Positions 1 to 5,455 of a DNA stretch of 16,507 nucleotides are shown here, piece by piece; the stretch's first letter is position 1, and every line of letters starts with the position of its first letter. The DNA comes from Chloroflexota bacterium (lineage in GTDB: Bacteria > Chloroflexota > Dehalococcoidia > Bin125): positions 1 to 16,507 of the forward strand of contig JAPOXB010000139.1 in the NCBI GenBank assembly GCA_026707335.1. Reading direction: 5' to 3'. The notes beneath the pieces were generated by a model, which searched no databases, was not told the origin of the DNA, and saw only the letters and a list, made by a program, of their open reading frames with translations. The translations under genes were made by a program, and so were the position numbers.

Positions 1-6
1 CCGAGT

Positions 7-41
7 CCCCCCGCTCCATTGCTCGGCAATGGAGAGGGGGG
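7..41. repeat. Long imperfect palindrome (hairpin) beyond the 3' end of the crotonase-fold gene
   Basis: A run of six C (7-12) pairs with six G (36-41). After one G-A mismatch, CTCCATTG (14-21) pairs perfectly with CAATGGAG (27-34) around a CTCGG loop. It lies 17 bases past the stop of the minus-strand gene ending at 59. No T tract follows on the minus strand, so it is not a canonical intrinsic terminator. It could stabilise the mRNA 3' end or be one copy of a dispersed REP-like palindrome; only one copy is visible here. Confidence 0.6.
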
Positions 42-58
42 CCAGGGGGTGAGGTCCG

Positions 59-958
59 CTACCGCTTCGTGACGTGGTCGAGGGCGGCACGGTAGTCCTT
101 GTAGGGGCCGTCGCGCCAGGCCAGCGCCTCCTTGAAACCGCCGCCGCTCTCCATCGCCTCGTTGAACTTGTCGTACCACTTGTAGGCGAAGCCGGTGAAC
201 TGGTAGAGCGCGTCGAAATCGGTGCCCGCGCGCAGGGCCGGGTAGATGCCCATGTGCTCGTAGTAGCGGTTGAGCGCGTGCTTGTGCACGGCCAGGCTGT
301 CGGCGTCCTGCGTGCCGATGCGGCGCGCGAAGTTGAGCGTGTACTCCTCCAGGGCGTCGCGCGGCACGACGGCGTTGACCATGTTGATCTCCAGCGCCCG
401 CTGGGCGGAGATGCTGTCGCCGGTGAACATCAGCTCCTTGGCCTGGCGCATGGGGATCACGAAGGGCCAGATGCAGCCGTTGCGCGGCGTGCCCAGCCCG
501 CGCGTGCCGGGGTGCCCGAAGGTCGCGTCGTCGCCGGCGATGACGAGGTCGGCCATCATCGCCAGCTCGCCGCCGCCGGCCACGCAGTACCCCCCCACCT
601 GCGCGATGGTCACCTTGGCCATGTTCCAGAAGTAGAGCAGCACGTCGGTCACCTGGACCATGCTGGTGCGGATGCCGCCGACGAGCGGGCGGTCCTTGTC
701 GTCGCGGCTGGGGTAGCGGCGACCCTTGTAGGGGTGGCGCGCCGTGGTCAGGTCGTAGCCCGCGCAGAAGGCGCGTCCCGCCCCGGCCAGGATCACGACG
801 CGCACCTCGGGGTCGCCCTCGGCGTCGTGCAGGGCCTCGCCCAGCTCCATCAGCAGCGGGTTGGAGAGCGCGTTGAGCTTCTCGGGGCGGTTCAGCGTCA
901 CCTTGCAGATGCGACCGTCGTCCAGGGTCTCGTAGAGCAGGTTCTCGAACTCGGGCAT
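59..958 (-). CDS. Enoyl-CoA hydratase/isomerase (crotonase-fold) family protein, 299 aa
   Basis: Crotonase-superfamily enzyme that binds an acyl-CoA and stabilises a thioester enolate. The N-terminal VTLNRPEKLNALS (20-32) and the oxyanion-hole segments GRAFCAGYDL (61-70) and AGGGELAMMADL (127-138) are typical. E131 matches the first catalytic Glu of hydratases. The place of the second catalytic Glu, normally in FGxPE, reads FGHPG, with Gly at 151. The protein is therefore unlikely to be a textbook hydratase and may be an isomerase, hydrolase or other crotonase reaction. It is somewhat longer than the usual 255-265 residues, with an aromatic-rich C-terminal part (about 235-285). The ATG is preceded by AAAGGAT at 964-970 on the minus strand. 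It is divergent from the acyl-CoA dehydrogenase gene, so the two may share a control region. Family assignment is secure; the reaction is not. Confidence 0.9.
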   Translation of the reverse strand: MPEFENLLYETLDDGRICKVTLNRPEKLNALSNPLLMELGEALHDAEGDPEVRVVILAGAGRAFCAGYDLTTARHPYKGRRYPSRDDKDRPLVGGIRTSMVQVTDVLLYFWNMAKVTIAQVGGYCVAGGGELAMMADLVIAGDDATFGHPGTRGLGTPRNGCIWPFVIPMRQAKELMFTGDSISAQRALEINMVNAVVPRDALEEYTLNFARRIGTQDADSLAVHKHALNRYYEHMGIYPALRAGTDFDALYQFTGFAYKWYDKFNEAMESGGGFKEALAWRDGPYKDYRAALDHVTKR

Positions 959-1204
959 GGGGGATCCTTTCGGGCTGCCGGCGGGGTCGGGATCGCCCGC
1001 CGGGGTCGGGCTGCGTGGTCGCCGCCGCGGAGGCTAGCGCAACCGCGCAGGTGGCGATGTATCCCCCGCCCCGCGCTCGCGGCCCCGATCTTGTCCACCG
1101 TTGTGCGCGATCGGCTTGCCCAGATGCCCCCGGCCGATGCATACTGCGCGCGCCTCGCTCCGCGCGCGCCCATGCGCGCGGCGGTTCGGCGCGTGGAGGC
1201 GCAG
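959..1204. promoter_or_regulatory. Divergent intergenic region between crotonase-fold gene and acyl-CoA dehydrogenase
   Basis: This 246-base gap separates two divergent starts and should carry both promoters. A minus-strand TAGCCT (1036-1031) lies about 73 bases before the left gene and resembles the TAGACT boxes found upstream of other genes here. On the plus strand no convincing -35/-10 pair is seen. GCGCGCG (1146-1152) and CGCGCGC (1161-1167) form a 7-bp inverted repeat in an alternating C/G stretch. No small gene with a good ribosome binding site was found. Confidence 0.3.
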
Positions 1205-2356
1205 ATGGACTTCGGGTTCAGCGCAGAAGATCAGGCCTTCCGCGGGCAGGTGCGCGAGTTCATCGCGCGGGAGTGGGATCCGCCGCCCGAGGGGGCCTCG
1301 CCCGACGAGGCGCAGGCCACGACCCGCGCCTTCGAGAAGAGCATGGCCCAGCACGGCTGGCTGACGATGGCCTGGCCGGAGGAATACGGCGGCCGCAACG
1401 CGAGCCACGTCCAGCAGATGATCTACCGCGAGGAGGCGTCGCTGGCGGGCGCGCCCATGGACGTGCAGGGCGTCGGCATGGTGGGCCCCTGCCTGATGCT
1501 GCACGGCAGCGAGGACCAGAAGCGCGAGTTCCTGCCCCCCATCGCGACCGCCGAGGTGGCCTGGGCGCAGGGCTACAGCGAGCCCGGCTCGGGCTCCGAC
1601 CTGGCGTCGCTGCAGACCCGCGCCGTCCGCGACGGCGACGACTTCGTCATCAACGGGCAGAAGATCTGGACCTCGGGCGCCCACCACGCCGACTGGATCC
1701 ACGTCCTCACCCGCACCGACCCGGACGCGCCCAAGCATCGCGGCATCTCCTACTTCATGGCCGACATGCGGTCGCCCGGCATCGAGGTGCGGCCCCTGAT
1801 CGACATGGCCGGCAACCACGGCTTCAACGAGGTCTATTTCGAGGACGTGCGCGTGCCCGCCGACCAGATGATCGGGCCGGAGAACCGCGGCTGGTACGTC
1901 GCCACGACGCTGCTCGACTTCGAACGCTCCGGCGTGGGCACGCCGGCCGGCGCCCGCCGCGACCTCGACCGCTTCGGGGCCTGGGCCGCCGAGGCGATCC
2001 CCGATCGCATGCGCGAGCCCCGCAATCGCAACCGCTACGCCGACCTGCACATCAACGTCGAGATCGCGCGCTGGCTGGCCTACCGGGTGACCTGGATGCA
2101 GAGCGCCGGTCTGGTCCCGAACCACGAGGCGTCGATGTCGAAGATGTTCGGCTCCGAGGTGATGCAGGAGGTCTACCGCTTCGCCGTCAACCTGATGGGG
2201 CTGAGCGGACAGCGCATCCGCGACGGGGCCGCGCCCCTGGGCGGCTTCATCCCACAGCGGTATCTGGAGTCGGTGCCGATGACGATCGCCGCGGGCACCA
2301 GCGAGATCCAGCGCAACATCATCGCCTCCCGAGGCTTGGGGCTTCCGCGGCCGTAA
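1205..2356 (+). CDS. Acyl-CoA dehydrogenase (FadE-like), 383 aa
   Basis: FAD-dependent alpha,beta-dehydrogenation of an acyl-CoA, with electrons passing to ETF. The domain order is usual: N-terminal helical domain (1-118), beta domain with GYSEPGSGSDL (123-133) and GQKIWTSGAH (151-160), and C-terminal helical domain ending GTSEIQRNIIASRGLGLPR (364-382), the flavin-contacting signature. The MCAD base position just before GTS is Ala (A363) rather than Glu. E240 in LLDFERS lies where isovaleryl-CoA and long-chain dehydrogenases carry theirs, so the enzyme may act on branched or unusual acyl-CoAs (inference). The start was chosen because GGAGG at 1195-1199 sits five bases before this ATG. The frame is open far upstream, and an in-frame ATG at 1172 lacks such a site. 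A terminator-like hairpin follows the stop, so it may be transcribed alone. Length is normal for the family. Confidence 0.93.
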   Translation: MDFGFSAEDQAFRGQVREFIAREWDPPPEGASPDEAQATTRAFEKSMAQHGWLTMAWPEEYGGRNASHVQQMIYREEASLAGAPMDVQGVGMVGPCLMLHGSEDQKREFLPPIATAEVAWAQGYSEPGSGSDLASLQTRAVRDGDDFVINGQKIWTSGAHHADWIHVLTRTDPDAPKHRGISYFMADMRSPGIEVRPLIDMAGNHGFNEVYFEDVRVPADQMIGPENRGWYVATTLLDFERSGVGTPAGARRDLDRFGAWAAEAIPDRMREPRNRNRYADLHINVEIARWLAYRVTWMQSAGLVPNHEASMSKMFGSEVMQEVYRFAVNLMGLSGQRIRDGAAPLGGFIPQRYLESVPMTIAAGTSEIQRNIIASRGLGLPRP

Positions 2357-2382
2357 TCCTGGTGACGGTACGCGCCTGAAGG

Positions 2383-2402
2383 GGGCCCGGGCGACCGGGC
2401 TC
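2383..2402 (+). terminator. Probable intrinsic-type terminator after the acyl-CoA dehydrogenase
   Basis: GGGCCCGG (2383-2390) pairs with CCGGGCTC (2395-2402), eight pairs with one G-U wobble, around a GCGA tetraloop of the GNRA type. TCTTCGATCTT follows, a weak T-rich tail. It starts 26 bases after the dehydrogenase stop and lies before the CoA transferase, so it probably separates two transcription units. Confidence 0.5.
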
Positions 2403-2407
2403 TCTTC

Positions 2408-2431
2408 GATCTTGCCGCCGATCTTGCCGCC
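2408..2431. repeat. Tandem 12-bp repeat, two copies of GATCTTGCCGCC
   Basis: Two exact adjacent copies, 2408-2419 and 2420-2431, lie in the gap before the CoA transferase gene, immediately after the probable terminator and just before a second tandem array. Function unknown; replication slippage is the simplest explanation. Confidence 0.7.
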
Positions 2432-2442
2432 GCCGCACTATC

Positions 2443-2478
2443 ATTGGCCTACGGATTGGCCTGCGCATTGGCCTGCGG
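2443..2478. repeat. Tandem 12-bp repeat, three copies of ATTGGCCTRCGS
   Basis: Copies are ATTGGCCTACGG (2443-2454), ATTGGCCTGCGC (2455-2466) and ATTGGCCTGCGG (2467-2478), with one or two differences between copies. They begin inside a TATCAT (2439-2444) that could be a -10 element and end 38 bases before the CoA transferase ATG, so they would lie in the 5' leader or on the initial transcribed DNA. They could be an operator array or slippage products. Confidence 0.65.
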
Positions 2479-2516
2479 CGACCACGGGCGGGGCCGCACA
2501 CCTCGGAGGAAGAGCG

Positions 2517-3707
2517 ATGCCGGCGCTGGAGGGAATGCGGGTTCTGGACATGACCCAGTACGAGGCGGGGACCTCGTGCACGCAGGCGCTGGCCTGGCTG
2601 GGGGCCGACGTCGTCAAGGTGGAGCCGCCGAGCGGGGATCCCGGCCGCGCGGCGGTGCATCTGGGATGCGGCGACTCGCCGTACTTCGTGACGCTGAACA
2701 GCAACAAGCGCAGCGTCGTGATCGACCTCGCCAAGCCCGAGGGGCGCGACCTCCTGCTGTCGATGGCGCCGCGCTACGACGTGTTCGTCGAGAACTACGG
2801 TCCCGGCCGGGTGGAGAAGCTGGGCATCGACTACGCGGCCATGCGGGCCGTGCATCCGGGCATCATCTACGCGCGCCTCAAGGGCTTCGGCACCTGGGGG
2901 CCGTACAGCGGCTACAAGTGCTACGACCCCATCGCGCAGGCGGCGGGCGGGGCGTCGTCGGTCAACGGCTACCCGGACGGGCCGCCCACCATGCCCGGCA
3001 GCATGTCGGCCGACTCGGGCACGGGGCTCACGCTGGCGCTCGCGATCACGGCCGCCTACGCGCAGCGGCAGCGCAGCGGGACCGGGCAGGAGATCGAGGT
3101 CTCGATGCAGGAGGCCGTGACCTGGTTCATGCGCACCCGCATCGCGACGCACGGGGACCAGGGCAAGACCGTCGTGCCGCGCGTGGGCAGCCGCTTCTCG
3201 GCCACGACCGCCATGTTTCCCTGCGCGCCGGGCGGTCCCAACGATTGGGCCCACATGATGGTGGTCACGTCGAAGCACTGGGACGCGCTTTGCACGGCGA
3301 TGGACCAGCCCGAGTTGGTGGTCGACCCGCGCTTCGAGACCGACGCCCTGCGCGAAGAGAACAGCGAGGCGCTGACCGGGATCATCACCGCCTGGACGTC
3401 GGCGCGCACGAAGTGGGAGGTCATGGAGACGCTGGGCGGCGCGGGCGTCCCCTGCAGCGCGGTGCTGGACACGGTCGAGCTGTTCCACAACGAGCACCTG
3501 CGGGAGCGGGGCTTCATCCACACGCTGGACCACCCGGTGCACGGCGAGATCCAACTGCTCGGCTGGGCCCCGCGGATGAGCGAGAGCCGGGTGGAGCTGC
3601 GCGCCGCCCCCCTGCTGGGCGCGCACTCCGACGAGGTGCTGGCCGCCGACCTCGGGCTCGACGAGGCCGGCCTCGCGGCGCTGCGCGAGTCCGGCGTCGT
3701 CGGGTGA
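2517..3707 (+). CDS. CaiB/BaiF family (class III) CoA transferase, 396 aa
   Basis: Moves CoA between carboxylic acids through an aspartyl-CoA thioester, usually activating an acid with CoA from another acyl-CoA. Family features are the N-terminal GMRVLDMTQYEAG (6-18), LGADVVKVEPPSGDPGR (28-44), NSNKRSVVIDL (61-71), VENYGPG (91-97) and YARLKGFGTWGPY (118-130). D166 in SADSGTG, followed by GQEIEVSMQEA, is the predicted nucleophile. The ATG at 2517 was chosen because GGAGGA (2505-2510) sits six bases upstream and the translation starts at the usual family N-terminus. The open frame begins further upstream, but that part crosses tandem repeats. The stop overlaps the next gene by four bases (GTGA), implying translational coupling. 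Length is normal for a single-domain member. The substrate is unknown. Confidence 0.92.
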   Translation: MPALEGMRVLDMTQYEAGTSCTQALAWLGADVVKVEPPSGDPGRAAVHLGCGDSPYFVTLNSNKRSVVIDLAKPEGRDLLLSMAPRYDVFVENYGPGRVEKLGIDYAAMRAVHPGIIYARLKGFGTWGPYSGYKCYDPIAQAAGGASSVNGYPDGPPTMPGSMSADSGTGLTLALAITAAYAQRQRSGTGQEIEVSMQEAVTWFMRTRIATHGDQGKTVVPRVGSRFSATTAMFPCAPGGPNDWAHMMVVTSKHWDALCTAMDQPELVVDPRFETDALREENSEALTGIITAWTSARTKWEVMETLGGAGVPCSAVLDTVELFHNEHLRERGFIHTLDHPVHGEIQLLGWAPRMSESRVELRAAPLLGAHSDEVLAADLGLDEAGLAALRESGVVG

Positions 3708-4072
3708 CCCTGCTGCTCGTCGCGCTGGGTGGGGCGCTGGGCTCCGTGCTGCGCTACAAGATCGGCGGCTGGGTGCAGGCGGGGGCCGGCGGCGCCTTCC
3801 CCTGGGGCATCCTGGTCGTCAACGTGACGGGCTGCTTCGTCGCGGGGCTGCTGATGACCGTCCTGCTGGAGCGGACCCCGGTCTCCGACGAGGTGCGGAC
3901 GGGGCTCCTGGTCGGCGTGCTCGGCGGCTACACGACGTTCTCGACCTTCAGCCTGCAGTCCCTCGACTTGGCGAACGCGGGCCTCTGGGGGTACGTCGCG
4001 CTCAACGTCCTCGCCTCCGTGGCCGGGGCCTTGCTCGCGGTCTGGCTGGGGCAGCAACTGGCCCGGCTGTAG
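3704..4072 (+). CDS. crcB: Fluoride channel FluC/CrcB, 122 aa
   Basis: Small inner-membrane protein that forms an antiparallel dimer and exports fluoride passively. All hallmarks are present: GGALGSVLRY (9-18), WGILVVNVTGCF (34-45) with N40, and GVLGGYTTFSTFSLQ (71-85), holding the Phe and polar residues that line the pore in this family. Four hydrophobic segments are visible at roughly 2-20, 33-55, 66-88 and 96-116. Length matches the family. The GTG start overlaps the TGA of the CoA transferase (GTGA, 3704-3707). There is no strong ribosome binding site of its own, so translation likely depends on coupling. No fluoride riboswitch can precede it because its leader is coding. The SDR gene begins 20 bases after it. 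Why it sits among CoA genes is unclear. Confidence 0.93.
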   Translation: MTLLLVALGGALGSVLRYKIGGWVQAGAGGAFPWGILVVNVTGCFVAGLLMTVLLERTPVSDEVRTGLLVGVLGGYTTFSTFSLQSLDLANAGLWGYVALNVLASVAGALLAVWLGQQLARL

Positions 4073-4092
4073 GAGAGAATCGAGGAGCGGCG

Positions 4093-4920
4093 ATGGAACG
4101 GCCGACGGCGCTGATCACGGGCGGCAACGCGGGCATCGGCAAGGCCGCGGCCCGGCAACTGCTGGAGCGGGGCTGGGAGGTCGTGATCACGGCCCGGCGG
4201 CCGACGGCCGGCGAGGCGACGGTCGACGCGCTGGGGCGCCACGGGCCGATCTCCTGGCAGCCGCTCGACCTCGCCCGGCTGGACTCGGTGCGCGAGTGCG
4301 CGGCCCGGCTGGCCGCCGAGCGCGGGCGCATCGACGTCCTGATCAACAACGCCGGCACGGTGCGCTCGCGGCGGGAGATCGGCCCGGACGGCTTCGAGCT
4401 GACCTTCCAGACGAACCATCTGGGCCCCTTCCTGCTGACGCACCTGCTGCGGCCGGCGCTGGAGGCGGCCGACGCGCCGCGCATCGTCAACGTCAGCTCG
4501 ACGATGCACCGGCGCTCGCGCGGCCTCGACTTCGGCGACCTGCAGATGGAGCGCGGCTACGGCCCCGTCCGCGCCTACGCCGACACCAAGCTGGCCAACG
4601 TCTACTTCACGCGCGAGTTGGCGCGGCGCTGGCCCGGGATCGTGTCGAACGCGGTCCATCCGGGCGGCGTGCGCACGGAGCTGGGCGGCGGCGGCGAGTT
4701 GCGAGCGCCCGGCCGCTGGGTGTGGTGGCTCATGAAGCGGTTCCTGCGCTCGCCGGCCAGTGGCGCGGCGCCCGTCGTGCGGCTGGCCGCGGACGACATC
4801 GAGGGCGCGAACGGCGCCTACTTCCATCGCTTCAAGCGGCCGACGCTCACCGGCCCCGCCGCCGACGACGCGGCCGCCCGCCGTCTCTGGGAAGCCAGCG
4901 AGTCGCTGCTGGGGATCTAG
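4093..4920 (+). CDS. SDR family oxidoreductase, retinol-dehydrogenase/WWOX-like type, 275 aa
   Basis: NAD(P)-dependent oxidoreductase of a carbonyl/alcohol pair. The Rossmann motif TGGNAGIG is at 9-16 and the ARR after beta-2 (34-36) suggests NADP preference. NNAG (85-88), N109 in TNHLG, S135/S136 in NVSS, and Y162/K166 in YADTK complete the catalytic set. The TNHLGPFLLTHLL and VHPGGVRTEL segments are typical of the retinol-dehydrogenase/protochlorophyllide-reductase-like branch rather than of FabG. GAGGAG (4082-4087) precedes the ATG by five bases. It follows the fluoride channel by 20 bases and is probably in the same transcript. The substrate cannot be named. Confidence 0.9.
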   Translation: MERPTALITGGNAGIGKAAARQLLERGWEVVITARRPTAGEATVDALGRHGPISWQPLDLARLDSVRECAARLAAERGRIDVLINNAGTVRSRREIGPDGFELTFQTNHLGPFLLTHLLRPALEAADAPRIVNVSSTMHRRSRGLDFGDLQMERGYGPVRAYADTKLANVYFTRELARRWPGIVSNAVHPGGVRTELGGGGELRAPGRWVWWLMKRFLRSPASGAAPVVRLAADDIEGANGAYFHRFKRPTLTGPAADDAAARRLWEASESLLGI

Positions 4921-4946
4921 GCGTCGCGAAGGCGCGCCCCGCGGCC

Positions 4947-4952
4947 TAGACT
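4947..4952 (+). promoter_or_regulatory. Putative -10 element TAGACT upstream of the peroxiredoxin
   Basis: TAGACT matches the TAnnnT core of a bacterial -10 box and lies 41 bases before the peroxiredoxin ATG in a 73-base gap. The same hexamer occurs twice in the divergent gap near 8446-8480. No clear -35 is seen 16-18 bases upstream. It suggests the peroxiredoxin can be transcribed independently of the genes before it. Confidence 0.35.
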
Positions 4953-4993
4953 GCGCCCCGACGTCCGAGCGGCCGAGCCGGAGGGGAGCCCCC

Positions 4994-5455
4994 ATGCTGC
5001 AAGCAGGCGACGCGATGCCCGAGTTCACCCTGCGGGACCCGGAGCGGGAGAAGTTCACCGACGCGAACCTGCGCGGCGCGATCGCCGTCGTGGCGTTCTA
5101 CCCCATGTCGTTCACCGGCGGTTGAACGCGCGAGATGGAGGGCTTCCAGCACCGCTACGCGGAGCTGCAGGCCCTCGGCGCCCGCGTGGTGGGCGTGAGC
5201 ACCGACACCTGGGCGACGCAGGGCGCGTTCGCGAAGGAGATGGGGCTGGAGTTCCCCCTGCTCTCCGACTGGCCCAACGGCCGCGCCGTCGCCGCGTTCG
5301 GCGTGCAGCGTGAGCAGGGGCCGACGGCGCGCCGGGTGACGTTCGTCTTCGACGCCGGCGGCGTGCTGCGTGAGGTCATCGACGACGAGCGCTCGATGGA
5401 GGCCCACCCCGAGGGCGCGCTGGCGGCCGTGCGGCGGATCGCCGAGGGCGGCTAG
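4994..5455 (+). CDS. Candidate selenocysteine-containing peroxiredoxin (AhpC/TSA-BCP-AhpE type), 153 aa with UGA as codon 44
   Basis: Thioredoxin-fold peroxidase that reduces H2O2 or organic peroxides, probably cytoplasmic. Translation from ATG 4994, with GGAGGGGAG upstream at 4980-4988, gives GDAMPEFTLRD, then VVAFYPMSFTGG (32-43), then UGA (5123-5125), then TREMEGFQHRYAELQALGA and the rest of a normal peroxiredoxin in the same frame to a TAG. The family motif P-x3-T-x2-C is met exactly by P37, T41 and UGA at 44, the peroxidatic position. ARRVTFVFD (112-120) supplies the conserved Arg. No cysteine occurs anywhere, so without selenocysteine there would be no redox residue. Total length fits the family. 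Known Sec-peroxiredoxins make this plausible. Alternatives are a TGC/TGT-to-TGA nonsense mutation or a base error. Its TAG shares a CTAG with the stop of the convergent carboxyltransferase gene. Confidence 0.8.
5126..5161 (+). promoter_or_regulatory. Candidate bacterial SECIS stem-loop just after the in-frame UGA
   Basis: UGGA (5136-5139) pairs with UCCA (5145-5148) around the loop GGGCU (5140-5144). GCG (5130-5132) can pair with CGC (5153-5155) below an internal bulge, and CGCG (5127-5130) with CGCG (5158-5161) is an alternative base. Bacterial SECIS elements lie within the coding region just after UGA and have a short upper stem with G residues early in the loop, as here. The loop begins 14 bases after UGA, slightly closer than the 17 I count in E. 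coli fdhF. The upper stem is only four pairs, so the call is tentative. Confidence 0.4.

Noticed and set aside
1141..1182. CG-alternating stretch as a Z-DNA or origin element
   Set aside because: Such runs are expected at this GC content, and no DnaA boxes or AT-rich unwinding region accompany it.
74..1204. Upstream extension of the acyl-CoA dehydrogenase frame to near position 74
   Set aside because: The extension is antisense to the crotonase-fold gene and has no family homology; GGAGG at 1195 marks the ATG at 1205.
3600..3703. Fluoride riboswitch ahead of the fluoride channel
   Set aside because: The stretch is the coding 3' end of the CoA transferase, and no crcB-motif pseudoknot pattern was recognised.
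4994..5455. Peroxiredoxin read as two separate small genes split at TGA
   Set aside because: The first would be a 43-residue stub. The second would start at ATG 5135 without a ribosome binding site and lack the active site. A single Sec gene explains the data better, though a nonsense mutation is not excluded.
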